From Catenulispora pinisilvae (GTDB lineage Bacteria > Actinomycetota > Actinomycetes > Streptomycetales > Catenulisporaceae), in assembly GCF_015356865.1 (NCBI RefSeq), contig NZ_JAAFZA010000010.1, forward strand, positions 33,580 to 97,579: a DNA stretch of 64,000 bases. The letters are read 5' to 3'. Positions 15,828-24,492 of the stretch are shown piece by piece; position 1 is the stretch's first letter, and every line of letters begins with the position of its first letter. Made by a program: the position numbers and the translations under genes. Below the pieces are notes generated by a model. The model saw only the letters and a list, made by a program, of their open reading frames with translations, did not search any database and was not told where the DNA came from.

Positions 15828-17250
15828 AACGGGCACCGTCTGGGACCTGGTCGCGGCGCGCCTCGCCGAAGACCCCGACGCCGTCGCGGTCGGAGGTACC
15901 GCCGACCTGACCTATGCGCGGCTCGGCGCCACCGTCGCCGATCTCGCCGACCGCGTCGCGGCCGCCGCCTCGCCCGGCAGCCTGGTCGCGCTCGAGGCCG
16001 ACGCACCGTTGGCCGGCGTGGTGGCGATGATGGCGGCGGCGCGCGCCGGCTGCGCGCTGATGCCGGTGATCGCCGACAGCCCGCCCCACCATCGCGACAT
16101 GGTGGCCGCGGACGCGCGGCCGACGGCCGTTATCCGCGAGGCCGCGGACGGCGGGTTCGCCGTGGAGCCGCTCGGCCCGGGCCGGACGGATCTGACCGGC
16201 ATCGCCTACGTCCTGTACACGTCGGGCTCGACGGGGCGCCCGAAAGGCGTCCTGGTGTCGCAGGAAGCCCTCGTCGCCCGGCTGGCCGGACTGGCCAGGA
16301 CACCCGGTCTGAGCGCCGGCGAGTCCATGCTCGCCATGACGGCGCTGTCCTTCGACATCTCGATGGCCGAGATCCTGCTTCCCCTGACCGTCGGCGCGAC
16401 GGTCGTCGCCGCGCCGTTCGGAGCCCGGTTGGATCCGACGGTCTTCGCCGCGGCCGTGAGCACGTATAAGCCGTCTGTCATTCAGGCCACGCCGAGTTTC
16501 CTGCGGCTCGCCCTGGCCGCCGGCTGGGAGGGCGCGCCCGGCAGCCGGATCTGGTGCGGCGGCGAAGCCCTCACCCCGGTGTTGGCGCGGGCCTTGGTGC
16601 CCCGCTGCGCCCAACTGTGGAACGTGTACGGCCCGACCGAGGCGACCATCTGGGCTTCGGCCGCGCTGGTCCGGGACGGCGACGCCATCTCGCTGGGCGA
16701 GGCTCTGCCGGGGACCGGCCTGTGCCTGGCCGACCCCGACGGCCGATCCGCGCCGTCCTCGGCCGAGCCGGGCGGCGAGGGCGAGATCCTGATATACGGC
16801 GCGGGTCTGGCCGACGGCTACCTGGAACGCCCTGAGCTGACCGCGCAGCGGTTCCGGACCGGGATGACACCGGACGGCTCAGTGCTCTGCTACCACACCG
16901 GCGACCGCGGGCGGTACCGGCCGGACGGCACGCTGGAGTTTCTGGGGCGCACCGATGCCCAGGTGAAGCTGCGGGGGCACCGCATCGAGCCGGGTGAGAT
17001 CGAGGCGGTCGTCCAGGAGTGCCCCGGCGTGTCCGAGGCGACCGTGCTCGTCCGGTCCGCGGACCAGCCGGACCGCGCTCACCTCGTCGCCTTCGTGGTG
17101 GCCGCGGCGCCGACGACCGAGCGGGTGATCCGTCGCTGGGTCGCCGAACGGCTGCCGAGCGCTATGCGGCCGGCGCGGATCGTCCTGATGGATTCGCTGC
17201 CGCGGACTACGGCGGGGAAGGTCGATCGGGTGCTGTTGACAGCTTCGTGA
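15817..17250 (+). CDS. NRPS adenylation domain (stand-alone)
   Basis: 477 aa. Core motifs of the adenylation superfamily are present: YTSGSTGRPKG (A3), MTALSFDISMAEI (A4), NVYGPTEATIW (A5), YHTGDRGRYRPDG (A7), the hinge FLGRTDAQVKLRGHRIEPGEIE (A8) and the catalytic lysine in LPRTTAGKVDR (A10). The start is GTG 15817 or the adjacent GTG. It activates an amino acid as AMP ester and should load the preceding PCP. Specificity was not derived. It is last in a four-gene operon and followed by a strong hairpin. Confidence 0.92.
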   Translation: MVSETGTVWDLVAARLAEDPDAVAVGGTADLTYARLGATVADLADRVAAAASPGSLVALEADAPLAGVVAMMAAARAGCALMPVIADSPPHHRDMVAADARPTAVIREAADGGFAVEPLGPGRTDLTGIAYVLYTSGSTGRPKGVLVSQEALVARLAGLARTPGLSAGESMLAMTALSFDISMAEILLPLTVGATVVAAPFGARLDPTVFAAAVSTYKPSVIQATPSFLRLALAAGWEGAPGSRIWCGGEALTPVLARALVPRCAQLWNVYGPTEATIWASAALVRDGDAISLGEALPGTGLCLADPDGRSAPSSAEPGGEGEILIYGAGLADGYLERPELTAQRFRTGMTPDGSVLCYHTGDRGRYRPDGTLEFLGRTDAQVKLRGHRIEPGEIEAVVQECPGVSEATVLVRSADQPDRAHLVAFVVAAAPTTERVIRRWVAERLPSAMRPARIVLMDSLPRTTAGKVDRVLLTAS

Positions 17251-17267
17251 CGGCTTCTCATCTATAG

Positions 17268-17311
17268 GCTGATCAGCTCCCGCCAACTGTCCGTGGCGGG
17301 AGCCGATCAGC
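17268..17311 (+). terminator. Hairpin terminator between converging genes
   Basis: Arms 17268-17285 and 17294-17311 pair over 18 positions with one mismatch around GCTCCCGCCA/TGGCGGGAGC; 8-nt loop. It lies between the A-domain gene (plus) and the hydrolase gene (minus) and can serve both directions. Confidence 0.75.
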
Positions 17312-17324
17312 GTCGATTAGCCCC

Positions 17325-17347
17325 GATCGGCCCCGATCAGCCCCGAT
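17325..17347. repeat. Short tandem repeat of GCCCCGATC
   Basis: Three GCCCCGATC units about 10 bp apart between the terminator and the end of the hydrolase gene, the last two overlapping its stop region. Probably slippage; no function evident. Confidence 0.45.
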
Positions 17348-18095
17348 CCGGCACCGGCCGGGAACCGGCGGCGGCGACGGCGTCGGCCAGGCGCCGACCC
17401 GAGAAGATCTCCTCCGCCGACTCGCCGAACACCTCGTGACGCGCTGTGCAGTCCGGCTCGCACCGGTGGTCCGCCGACACCAGGTGGTGTTCGTCGGCGA
17501 TGGCGATGGCGGTGCTGGTGGCGCCGTCGGTCGGCCCGCCGGCTCCGGCGGCCAGGTGATGGATCCAGGCGATCTGCATCGTGGCGAGTTGCAGCGCGAT
17601 CGGTCGCAGGTGTGGTTGTGGGCCGCCGAACTGGTCCTCCAGCCGGGCGAGATGCTGGTCCCCGAGTATCTGCTGGAGGCGGTCGGGGTCGGCGCCGTCG
17701 GCCAGCCAGGCCGCGGCCGCCCGCCGGTCCTCGGACTCGGTCGGCCGGGCGTCTCCGGCGAGGAAGGACGCCAGCTCCCGTATGACCCGGTCGGCGCCGG
17801 GGACTTCCGGATTGACCAGTACCAGCCGTGGCGTCATCGCGAACCGGCGAGCCACCTCGCGGGCGATCGGCGCCGCCGCGCAGTAGGCCACGACCACGTC
17901 CGGCCGCTCACCGATGTTGTCTCCGACAGCGGCCGCGTATTCGGGCAGGCTCGTCGTGTTCGGCAGGTGCAGCTCCAGAGGATACGTACAGCTGAAGCGG
18001 TCGTCGCCGAGGAGGACGGACTTGGTCCGGGCGGGCATGGAAGGCCCGGGATAGTCCAGGACCGCGACCGTCGCCGTTCGCGCTGACTCAGGCAT
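17337..18095 (-). CDS. Alpha/beta-hydrolase-like protein with Cys in the nucleophile position (weak)
   Basis: 252 aa. Sequence VVVAYCAAAPIAREVARRF (residues about 67-85) resembles a nucleophile elbow with cysteine in place of serine. LVLVNPEV follows as in this fold, and a late His lies in CTARHEVFGESAEEIF. An alpha/beta-hydrolase or type II thioesterase-like role is possible, but similarity is faint. It is the third gene of a minus-strand operon after phosphonopyruvate decarboxylase and the alcohol dehydrogenase, 44 nt behind the latter. It may release or edit PCP-bound intermediates. Function should be treated as unknown. Confidence 0.6.
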   Translation of the reverse strand: MPESARTATVAVLDYPGPSMPARTKSVLLGDDRFSCTYPLELHLPNTTSLPEYAAAVGDNIGERPDVVVAYCAAAPIAREVARRFAMTPRLVLVNPEVPGADRVIRELASFLAGDARPTESEDRRAAAAWLADGADPDRLQQILGDQHLARLEDQFGGPQPHLRPIALQLATMQIAWIHHLAAGAGGPTDGATSTAIAIADEHHLVSADHRCEPDCTARHEVFGESAEEIFSGRRLADAVAAAGSRPVPDRG

Positions 18096-18139
18096 CGGAC
18101 GACCCCGGCTCTCCGTTCGACGCGGACAGCCGCCGTGTG

Positions 18140-19285
18140 TCAGACATCTGCGATCACCGTCGACCTGGTCCGTTTCGCGGCTGTGGCGGTACCGGCCAGG
18201 ACGTCCTGTGTACGCACCAGGCGCGGGTTGTTCACCGCTCTGTTGCCGGACAGGTCGTCCTGCCAGTCACGGCGTGGAACGTGGAAGTCACCTAGGCCGT
18301 GCAGGTCGAGCAGGCGGTCGATCAGCGTCTCGAGCTGCGCGCCGGTGCTGTCCAGACAGATCTGCTGTAGGTCGCCGATGATGGTCCGCAACGCCTCGGG
18401 ACCGTCAGGGTGGCGGACGTCCGCGTCGGTCGCCGCCGCGTTGTGCCCGATCAGCCATCGCAGGTGCAGGCCCACGGCCGCGCCGTGGGCGATGCCGTAC
18501 CGCGCGGTCAGCGCGTAGGACAGCGCGTGCGCGGCGGTGGTGCGGGAGGTGTTGATCGCGGCGCCGGCCAGTGCGGCACCGCGGGCCAGTTCGGTGCGCA
18601 GGTGCGGATCGGCGAAGTCCCCGCGACTTGTCGCGGCGTCGAGGACCGGGGTGAGCGTCCGCAGCGCGCGGACGGCCGTGTCCCGGGATTCCGGGGTGGC
18701 GCGGACCGCCCACGCCGACTCGACCGCTTGCGCGAGGGCGTCCAGGGCGCTCGCGGCGGCGGTCCGGGTCGGCACCGTGGCGGCCAGGTCCGGATCGATG
18801 AGGACGTGGTCCGCCTGGGCGCTCGGGTGGTCGAGCGACAGCTTGCGGTGGCCGCTGTAGACCGTCGCGAAGCAGGTGAGTTCGCTGCCGGAGCCGGATA
18901 TGGTCGGGACCTGTACCAGCATGACGGACCTGTTGTCCGGTATCGGGCGGGGGCCGAGCAGATACGCTGCCGGGTCCTCGGTGCCCGCGGCCAGTACCGC
19001 GACGCATTTGGCGACGTCCATCGCGCTGCCGCCGCCGATGCCGAGCACGGCGTCGGGGGAGTACTCCCGGGCCAGCGCTATCGCGTCGCAGACCTGGGCC
19101 ACGGCCGGATTCGGGCGCACGCCGGCGAAGCAGCGGACCTCGGCGTCGATGCGGTCGACCACCGCCGCGGCGGCGCCGGCCCGGAAGGATCTGCGGCCGT
19201 GGACGACGAGCACCCGGCGGGCGGTGCCGAGTACGTCGGGCAGTTGGTCCAGCACGCCAGGGCCGATGCGTACGTGCGGGTTCAT
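18140..19285 (-). CDS. Iron-containing alcohol dehydrogenase, probable phosphonoacetaldehyde reductase
   Basis: 381 aa, starting at an ATG that overlaps the decarboxylase stop by 4 nt; the frame is open much further upstream but that part is antisense-like shadow of the decarboxylase. Group III iron ADH features: VLGIGGGSAMDVAKC (NAD binding), VPTISGSGSELT, and metal-site region SALDALAQAVES with later HALSYALTARYGIAHGAAVGLHL. Coupled to phosphonopyruvate decarboxylase, it matches the PhpC/FomC/DhpG-type reductases that convert phosphonoacetaldehyde to 2-hydroxyethylphosphonate. The reaction is inferred from family plus context. Confidence 0.9.
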   Translation of the reverse strand: MNPHVRIGPGVLDQLPDVLGTARRVLVVHGRRSFRAGAAAAVVDRIDAEVRCFAGVRPNPAVAQVCDAIALAREYSPDAVLGIGGGSAMDVAKCVAVLAAGTEDPAAYLLGPRPIPDNRSVMLVQVPTISGSGSELTCFATVYSGHRKLSLDHPSAQADHVLIDPDLAATVPTRTAAASALDALAQAVESAWAVRATPESRDTAVRALRTLTPVLDAATSRGDFADPHLRTELARGAALAGAAINTSRTTAAHALSYALTARYGIAHGAAVGLHLRWLIGHNAAATDADVRHPDGPEALRTIIGDLQQICLDSTGAQLETLIDRLLDLHGLGDFHVPRRDWQDDLSGNRAVNNPRLVRTQDVLAGTATAAKRTRSTVIADV

Positions 19286-20427
19286 GACGCCCTCTCGTCG
19301 CCGGCCTCGGCGACAGGCGCTGTCGCAAGGCTCTTCCTGAAGCGGTCGCTCAGCTCCTGGACGCTCACCGAGTTCGACGCCCGTTCGCCGGTGGGCGCGC
19401 CGGACGCGCAGCGCACCACGATGGCGCACGGTCCGTCCTTCGCCAGGGCCGTACGCAGGGCCGAGCGCAGCCCGTCCGTGGAATCGACGCGCCACGCCTG
19501 GCGATAGCCGCACGCCAGCGCCATCCCGGCGAAGTCGGTCTGCTGCCCGCCGGTCCGCTGCCCGCCGGTCGAGTCGTAGACGCCGTTGTCGAAGACGACG
19601 TGCGTCAGATTGACCGGGGCCAGATCGCCGATCGTCGCCAGGGAGCCCGCGTGCATCAGCACGGCGCCGTCGCCGTCCAGGACGACGAACCGCCGCTGCG
19701 GGTTCGCCAGCGCGGCTCCCAGCGCCACGCTCGCGACGTGGCCCATCGAGCCCTGCATATAGAAGTTCCGGTCGCTGTCGCCCAGGTTGAACAGGCTGCG
19801 CGACAGGTAGCCGGTCGTGCTCAGCAGGTGCGCGTCGCCCGCCTCCTGGAGGACCGCCGACACCAGTTCGTCCCGGGTCGGCAGTCCGGCTGGGGGCGCC
19901 GCCGACTTCCCGGCTGGCCCGGCGTCCGCGATGGCGCCCTTCGCGACCAGGACGAACGCCGGCCGCCCGGCGTCCAGGACAGTCTGCGCCCGCCGTAGTA
20001 GCTCCTCCAGCGGCGGCCCGTCCGCAGTGAGCATCCAGTGCGCGATGCCCATCGAGTCCAGCCAGCCCGGCACCACCTGACCCATCCAGTGGTGCTGAGG
20101 CTCGCCCGCGCTCGCGGCCGGCCAGCCGCGCATGCTGACCATCACGGTCATCGGAATGCCGTACGGCAGGACCAGCGAAGTGAGCGGGTTGATCATGTTG
20201 CCGAAGCCGGAGTTCTGCGCCAGCACCACCGGCCGGTGTCCGCCCAACTGCGCGCCGGCGGCGATCGCGATGGCGCCTCCCTCGTTCGCCGCGGCGACGT
20301 ACGGCGGCCCGGCCCCCTGGTCCAGCAGCCGTAGCGGTCCGGCGAAGTACGAGCAAGGCACGCCGGTGGCCAGCTGATAGCCGTGGGCTGTCAGCGTTTC
20401 CACCATGCCTTGTGCGCTGATCGTCAC
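19282..20427 (-). CDS. ppd: Phosphonopyruvate decarboxylase
   Basis: 381 aa, GTG start at 20427 with AAGGA upstream. It opens with the Ppd-type motif TGVPCSYFAGPL, has ANEGGAIAIAAGAQLGG, and carries the thiamine diphosphate motif GDGAVLMHAGSLATIGDLAP followed by FDNGVYDSTGGQRT. This enzyme drives phosphonate synthesis by irreversibly decarboxylating phosphonopyruvate to phosphonoacetaldehyde. It is first in the operon with the alcohol dehydrogenase and the hydrolase-like gene. PEP mutase, which makes its substrate, is 4 kb away on the other strand. Confidence 0.94.
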   Translation of the reverse strand: MTISAQGMVETLTAHGYQLATGVPCSYFAGPLRLLDQGAGPPYVAAANEGGAIAIAAGAQLGGHRPVVLAQNSGFGNMINPLTSLVLPYGIPMTVMVSMRGWPAASAGEPQHHWMGQVVPGWLDSMGIAHWMLTADGPPLEELLRRAQTVLDAGRPAFVLVAKGAIADAGPAGKSAAPPAGLPTRDELVSAVLQEAGDAHLLSTTGYLSRSLFNLGDSDRNFYMQGSMGHVASVALGAALANPQRRFVVLDGDGAVLMHAGSLATIGDLAPVNLTHVVFDNGVYDSTGGQRTGGQQTDFAGMALACGYRQAWRVDSTDGLRSALRTALAKDGPCAIVVRCASGAPTGERASNSVSVQELSDRFRKSLATAPVAEAGDERAS

Positions 20428-20760
20428 ACTAGGGTCCTTCCAGCCGTTGTCGGCGTGTGGTGTGGAGGTGGGGTTCTGCTGCGCGCACAGGTTTAGCCCA
20501 CCACCGGCGGAACATCGCCGAGGACGTTGATGCGGATATCACGGTTCCGGGCGTCCGGCTCGGGTCGCCGATCCCGGCGGATCGGCTATGAGAACGTGCG
20601 GCACAGCACGGAATCGAGCCGTTCCGAGGTGAATTGAAGACCTGCGCGAAAGAGCAGTCTTTAGAAAGCCAGTCTCGGCGTTTGCTGGAAGGCGCCGTCG
20701 GCATCAACAAACGAGTCGTTCTGACTTTTCCCCATCCCGGCACCATAAGCGACAGTTCAC

Positions 20761-20947
20761 TGATACGCTACCCCCGAGTCATGTGGCATCTCATGATACG
20801 AGACTGATCGGGCTGGACCTGCGGTGACGCACCGTGATCCGACGCCGCACCTTCGAGCCCTGACAGTGAAGCAGTGTCCATGCCTGTCTATCAGGGCTCT
20901 ACGACACAGCGCTTGCCGACCATGGCCCGCCGTGGCACAGTGATACG
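20761..20947. promoter_or_regulatory. Three TGATACG words, candidate regulator sites
   Basis: The 7-mer occurs three times in 187 bp, twice preceded by CA. It also occurs just upstream of the exporter (minus strand, 12893-12899), and TGATACA lies upstream of the second TauD gene near 33980. No dedicated regulator is encoded in region B, so a distant or pleiotropic protein would be responsible. Confidence 0.4.
20855..20899. repeat. Inverted repeat with 27-nt spacer
   Basis: Arms GAGCCCTGA and TCAGGGCTC, with extra pairing CAG/CTG inside. Could be an operator or transcript hairpin in the long leader of the peptide gene. Confidence 0.4.
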
Positions 20948-21033
20948 AACGCGATGCGTCTGATCATCACGGGGGAGGTAATCGCCGATAGGCGAGACGT
21001 ACCTGTGAATCACTGCTCAAGGGAGTATCCAGC

Positions 21034-21123
21034 ATGGCTTTCATGCGCCGGATTGTCCGCGTCTTCAGCCGCAAGAAGCGCGCCAAACGAAAGAATGACG
21101 CCTCGATCTATCCGATGTTCTGA
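21034..21123 (+). CDS. 29-aa basic peptide gene before an LLM oxidoreductase
   Basis: ATG at 21034 has AAGGGAG about 9 nt upstream, a strong ribosome site. The peptide starts MAFMRRIVRVFSRKKRAKRK and ends NDASIYPMF. It is strongly basic and amphipathic in the middle, with a hydrophobic aromatic C-terminus. The next gene (LLM oxidoreductase) begins 41 nt later, so they are probably cotranscribed. Possible roles are a peptide substrate or scaffold for the LLM enzyme, a small regulatory or partner peptide, or a translated leader. I do not recognise the family; the good start site and position are the only support. Confidence 0.55.
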   Translation: MAFMRRIVRVFSRKKRAKRKNDASIYPMF

Positions 21124-21164
21124 CCCGGTAGGCCGACTTCGCCCACCGAAGGCGGGCTGACGTC

Positions 21165-22166
21165 GTGCTCACCGTCTACACGACCGCTCCGTCCTCCGAC
21201 GGGGTATCCGGGAGCGAGTTCCGTCGACTGGCCCTGGACGCGGCCCGGTGGACCGAGGCGGCCGGCTACCGCGGGCTGCTCGTCTACACGGACAACACGC
21301 TCGTCGATCCGTGGCAGGTCGCGCAGCTCATGATCGAGCACACCGAGTCGATCGTGCCGCTGGTCGCGGTGCAGCCGCTGTTCCGCCATCCGTTCGACGT
21401 GGCGCGGGCGGTCAGCTCGCTCGGCTTCCAGTACGGCCGGCAAGTCGACCTCAACCTGGTCACCGGTGGTTTCGCCCGTCATATGCACGAGTTGGGCGAC
21501 ACGCTCGGCCACGACGAGCGCTACCTGCGGCTCGTCGAGTACAGCCGGATCGTCGGGCGGCTGCTGGCCGGCGGCCCCGCGCTCACTCAGCGGGGCGAAT
21601 TCTACGATCTGTCGACCGCGCGGCTGACGATTCCACTGCCCGGCGATCTGACCCCGCGTACCTACCTGTCGGGCTCGTCAGAAGCCTGCATCGAGGCGGC
21701 GCGGGTGTTGGACGCGGTCCGCCTGTTCTACCCGCAGTTCATCGGCGACTATGCCCAGGCGCCCGACGTCCTGCGCGGCAACGGCATCAGGCTCGGCATC
21801 ATCGCCCGCGAGAGCACCGAGCAGGCCTGGCAGGTCGCCCGCGGCCGCTTTCCCGACGACCAGCTGGGCGAACAACTGCACGACCTGGCCGCAGGCGCGG
21901 TGGAGTCGCGCTGGCACCGCAAGCTCTCCGCCGAGGCCCTCCGCTCCTCCGAGCCGCGTGAGGGCTACTGGCTCTACCCGTTCCGCGCGTACAAGACCTT
22001 CTGCCCCTACCTGGTCGGCAGTTACCAGGAGGTGGCGCAGATGTTCGGCCGCTACTTGCAGCTCGGAATCAGCGCTCTGATTCTCGATGTGCCGCACGAC
22101 GAGGACGACCTGCACCACGCCGGGCTCGCGCTCCGTCTTGCCGAGCGCGCACCGCTGGTGTCCTGA
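21165..22166 (+). CDS. LLM-class flavin-dependent oxidoreductase
   Basis: 333 aa, GTG start at 21165. Bacterial luciferase-like barrel: EAAGYRGLLVYTDNTLVDPW, PLVAVQPLFRHPFDVARAVSSLG, DLNLVTGGF and YLSGSSEACIEAARVLD fit alkanesulfonate monooxygenase (SsuD)-type proteins. These use reduced FMN (or F420 in relatives) to oxygenate or oxidise substrates. It follows the 29-aa peptide gene by 41 nt. Substrate unknown; N-hydroxylation or C-hydroxylation of an intermediate is possible. Confidence 0.88.
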   Translation: MLTVYTTAPSSDGVSGSEFRRLALDAARWTEAAGYRGLLVYTDNTLVDPWQVAQLMIEHTESIVPLVAVQPLFRHPFDVARAVSSLGFQYGRQVDLNLVTGGFARHMHELGDTLGHDERYLRLVEYSRIVGRLLAGGPALTQRGEFYDLSTARLTIPLPGDLTPRTYLSGSSEACIEAARVLDAVRLFYPQFIGDYAQAPDVLRGNGIRLGIIARESTEQAWQVARGRFPDDQLGEQLHDLAAGAVESRWHRKLSAEALRSSEPREGYWLYPFRAYKTFCPYLVGSYQEVAQMFGRYLQLGISALILDVPHDEDDLHHAGLALRLAERAPLVS

Positions 22167-22223
22167 CCTGAAGCCGCGCCGGCGCCGGCGTTGTCCCACC
22201 GGCGCCGCGTCGGGCGGACGTCC

Positions 22224-23102
22224 TCACTCGCCCTTCGATGCCCTGATCCAGCAGCGGAGCATCAACCGGCCGCCTTGCTCGTCCTGCTCGTCGGGGAACT
22301 CATGCCGCCCGTGGACGAACCGGTGGTTGTCGTTGATCGCGATCTGCCCCGGCGCCAGCCTGCCCTCGATGTGCAGCGCCTCGTCGGCGAGCACTTCATC
22401 GAGGACGTCCATGGCCTCGATCTCGTCCGCGGCCAGCGGGCGGACCCCGGCGATCCGGTGGCCGGACTCCACGTAGTCCCGCAAGTAGACGAGCCGGTCT
22501 TCGCCCTCGTGCCGCTCGACGATCCGGCGGACCGCCGTCGCCGTGGGGTCGTCCTCGCGCCGCTGGTCGAAGTGGAAGTCGCGGCTGAGGGCGGCGGGCA
22601 GCCCGGGCATCCGGTGCGTGGCGGCCTCCAGCGCGGAGGTCGAGTCCACGAAGACCAGCTCGCCGCCGCGCGGCGCTGGCCGCACGCACAGCAGCGCCAA
22701 TACATCGGGGAGCGGACCGGGGACGGGAACGCCGTCGCTGTGGTAGCTGCCGCCCGAGCGGCTGTCGGAGTACCGGACGGTCCTCTCCTGGAGGCTGCCA
22801 CGGCGGTAGCGGACCTCCCTGACGACCTGTCCGCTGTCCTTCGCTCCCTGCGGCTGGAGCTTGCCCAGGGCGCCGCAGATCGCGACGAAGACCCATGACC
22901 AGTCCGGCGAAGGCAGCGCGTCCAGCCCGGAGAGCACCACCAGACCGTCAGTGCGCAGTCGCTCGGCCACCTGGGCGTCGGCAAGCATCCGCTGTACCTG
23001 GTCCCCGCACGTCTCGGCGGTCAACGCGGCGACGCCGCGCAGAGCGTCGGCGTCAAGAATCGTCTCGAATTTGGCGAAGTCCGTCGCCGAACCGTGGCTC
23101 AT
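22224..23102 (-). CDS. TauD/TfdA-type Fe(II)/2-oxoglutarate dioxygenase
   Basis: 292 aa. The metal triad is visible: SYHSDGVPVPG gives HxD, and NDNHRFVHGRHEFPD gives the distal His; the 2-oxoglutarate Arg is likely in GRLMLRCWIR. TauD-like enzymes hydroxylate, desaturate or epimerise carbon centres next to sulfonate, phosphonate or amino acid groups. It converges with the LLM gene and is followed upstream by the methyltransferase gene on the same strand (92 nt). Confidence 0.9.
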   Translation of the reverse strand: MSHGSATDFAKFETILDADALRGVAALTAETCGDQVQRMLADAQVAERLRTDGLVVLSGLDALPSPDWSWVFVAICGALGKLQPQGAKDSGQVVREVRYRRGSLQERTVRYSDSRSGGSYHSDGVPVPGPLPDVLALLCVRPAPRGGELVFVDSTSALEAATHRMPGLPAALSRDFHFDQRREDDPTATAVRRIVERHEGEDRLVYLRDYVESGHRIAGVRPLAADEIEAMDVLDEVLADEALHIEGRLAPGQIAINDNHRFVHGRHEFPDEQDEQGGRLMLRCWIRASKGE

Positions 23103-23194
23103 GCTTTCCCCTTTTGCCGGTCGATCGAGGTTCCCTGGAAATGTGGAGGAATCTCAGTGCCGCCCCCATGGCAACCCTGGCTTGTTCGGCTTTC

Positions 23195-24067
23195 TCAATC
23201 AGAATCTCTCCGTACCGCCACAACGGCGACGGTGGTGTACGGCATGCTGAAACTGCCTCCCATCCCGTCGATGACGGTGCCCACCGCGTCCAAGGCCTTC
23301 GCCAGTTTGTCGGGCGGAAGCTTCGCGACGGCACCGAAGGTGGGCAGCAGATCCAGCCACTCCTCGCGCGAGTACCGCTGCTCCCACTCGAAGCGCCACT
23401 GGTCGGGTTCGTCGAACCCGCCCGCCCGGCGGATCCCGTCGGCGATGCCGTCGAACAGCGGCTGGTACAGCTCCGTGGACGGCTTTCGCCGGCCGTCGCC
23501 GTCGAGCGTGGAGTGCGGCGCCACCTGTCGGTAGGCTGCCGCCGAACGCGTTGTCCAGGCCGGAAGGCCCTCCCCGATGGCGTCGGCCAACTCCGGCGGT
23601 GTGTGCATCGCGTGGTGGAACGGTGCGAGCAGACCCCCCGGTCTGAGCGCCTGAGCGGCTTTCGCCACACCGGCGACCGGGTCTATCCAGTGCCAGGCCG
23701 TCCCGGCGACGACCGCGTCGAACGCCCGGTCCGCGGGCTCCCACGCCTCGAAGGCCGAGACTTCGACGGGCACACCGGTGCCGCGGGCGAACCGCGCCAA
23801 TCCCGCGTCGGGGTCCACGCCCAGGACGGCACATCCGTGGGCCTGGAACTGGCGGGCTTCGATGCCGGTGCCGCACCCGACATTCAAGACTTCGCGGCCC
23901 CGCATCGCGGTGACGATGCGCGTGATCAGAGCGTCGGGGTATACGGGTTTGGAAGAGTCATAAAGGGCCGCGTCGCCTTCGAAGTGTTTGAAGTCCGGAC
24001 GCAGACTCTGCGCCCCTGGCGGAGATGGTGTCTCACCCGTGGCCATGGTCGAATGATTATCGCGCAT
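23195..24067 (-). CDS. SAM-dependent class I methyltransferase
   Basis: 290 aa, ATG at 24067 with AAGGA close upstream. Motif I is VLNVGCGTG, followed by VLGVDPDAGLARFA (motif II acidic residue) and FDAVVAGTAWHWIDP (motif III/IV), as in Methyltransf_11 proteins. Phosphonate loci often carry an O- or N-methyltransferase, for example in dehydrophos. It diverges from PEP mutase. Confidence 0.88.
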   Translation of the reverse strand: MRDNHSTMATGETPSPPGAQSLRPDFKHFEGDAALYDSSKPVYPDALITRIVTAMRGREVLNVGCGTGIEARQFQAHGCAVLGVDPDAGLARFARGTGVPVEVSAFEAWEPADRAFDAVVAGTAWHWIDPVAGVAKAAQALRPGGLLAPFHHAMHTPPELADAIGEGLPAWTTRSAAAYRQVAPHSTLDGDGRRKPSTELYQPLFDGIADGIRRAGGFDEPDQWRFEWEQRYSREEWLDLLPTFGAVAKLPPDKLAKALDAVGTVIDGMGGSFSMPYTTVAVVAVRRDSD

Positions 24068-24492
24068 AGCGTCCTTGTCAACGTAAGCCGCGTCAAAGTC
24101 TTTGCATAGTTCCGCATATTCCGTTCGGGGCTCCGGGTTTCAGCCGGTCATGGCCTGGGCAAGTCAGGGTTCGTCTACACCGCGGCTGTCGTCGAGCCGT
24201 TCGGCGCGCGCCGGCCGCGGCGGTGGTGGCGCACCGACAGGCCCAGGACCCTGGGCGTTGGCGAACCTGGGTGAACAGCCAGCGTATATCAGGGGTCTGG
24301 AAGTGGTCTTGACGATGTCCTGCGGTGCTGAGAGTATCTGTGTCCGTACACGTTTGCGGAATTCGTCCGTACGTATAGCCCTCGCCGGCGGGGGCCGACC
24401 CGAGCAGGAGTCGGCCGGCTCACCCTCCTGTTCGCAGGGCACGATGACCGGCGCGATGTCATCCGAGCCGACTACGGGGAGAGCACAAGACC
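24068..24492. other. Divergent intergenic region before PEP mutase
   Basis: 425 bp between the methyltransferase and PEP mutase starts. A candidate promoter for PEP mutase is at 24309-24337. Otherwise I see no RNA gene or small coding sequence with a good ribosome site. Confidence 0.45.
24309..24337 (+). promoter_or_regulatory. Candidate vegetative promoter for PEP mutase
   Basis: TTGACG (24309-24314), a 17-nt spacer and GAGTAT (24332-24337). It sits about 155 nt upstream of the GTG start, implying a leader of about 150 nt. Prediction only. Confidence 0.4.

Larger units (their letters stand above)
20428..21033. other. Large divergent promoter region of the phosphonate locus
   Basis: 606 bp between divergent phosphonopyruvate decarboxylase and the 29-aa peptide gene. 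It holds three TGATACG words (20761-20767, 20794-20800, 20941-20947) and a 9-bp inverted repeat GAGCCCTGA/TCAGGGCTC (20855-20863 and 20891-20899). No convincing gene: the open frames in it lack ribosome sites and coding character. Confidence 0.55.

Noticed and set aside
19286..20356. Upstream extension of the alcohol dehydrogenase frame giving a 738-aa protein
   Set aside because: The extension is a frame-shifted shadow of phosphonopyruvate decarboxylase with Arg/Ala-rich composition; the real start is the ATG coupled to the decarboxylase stop.
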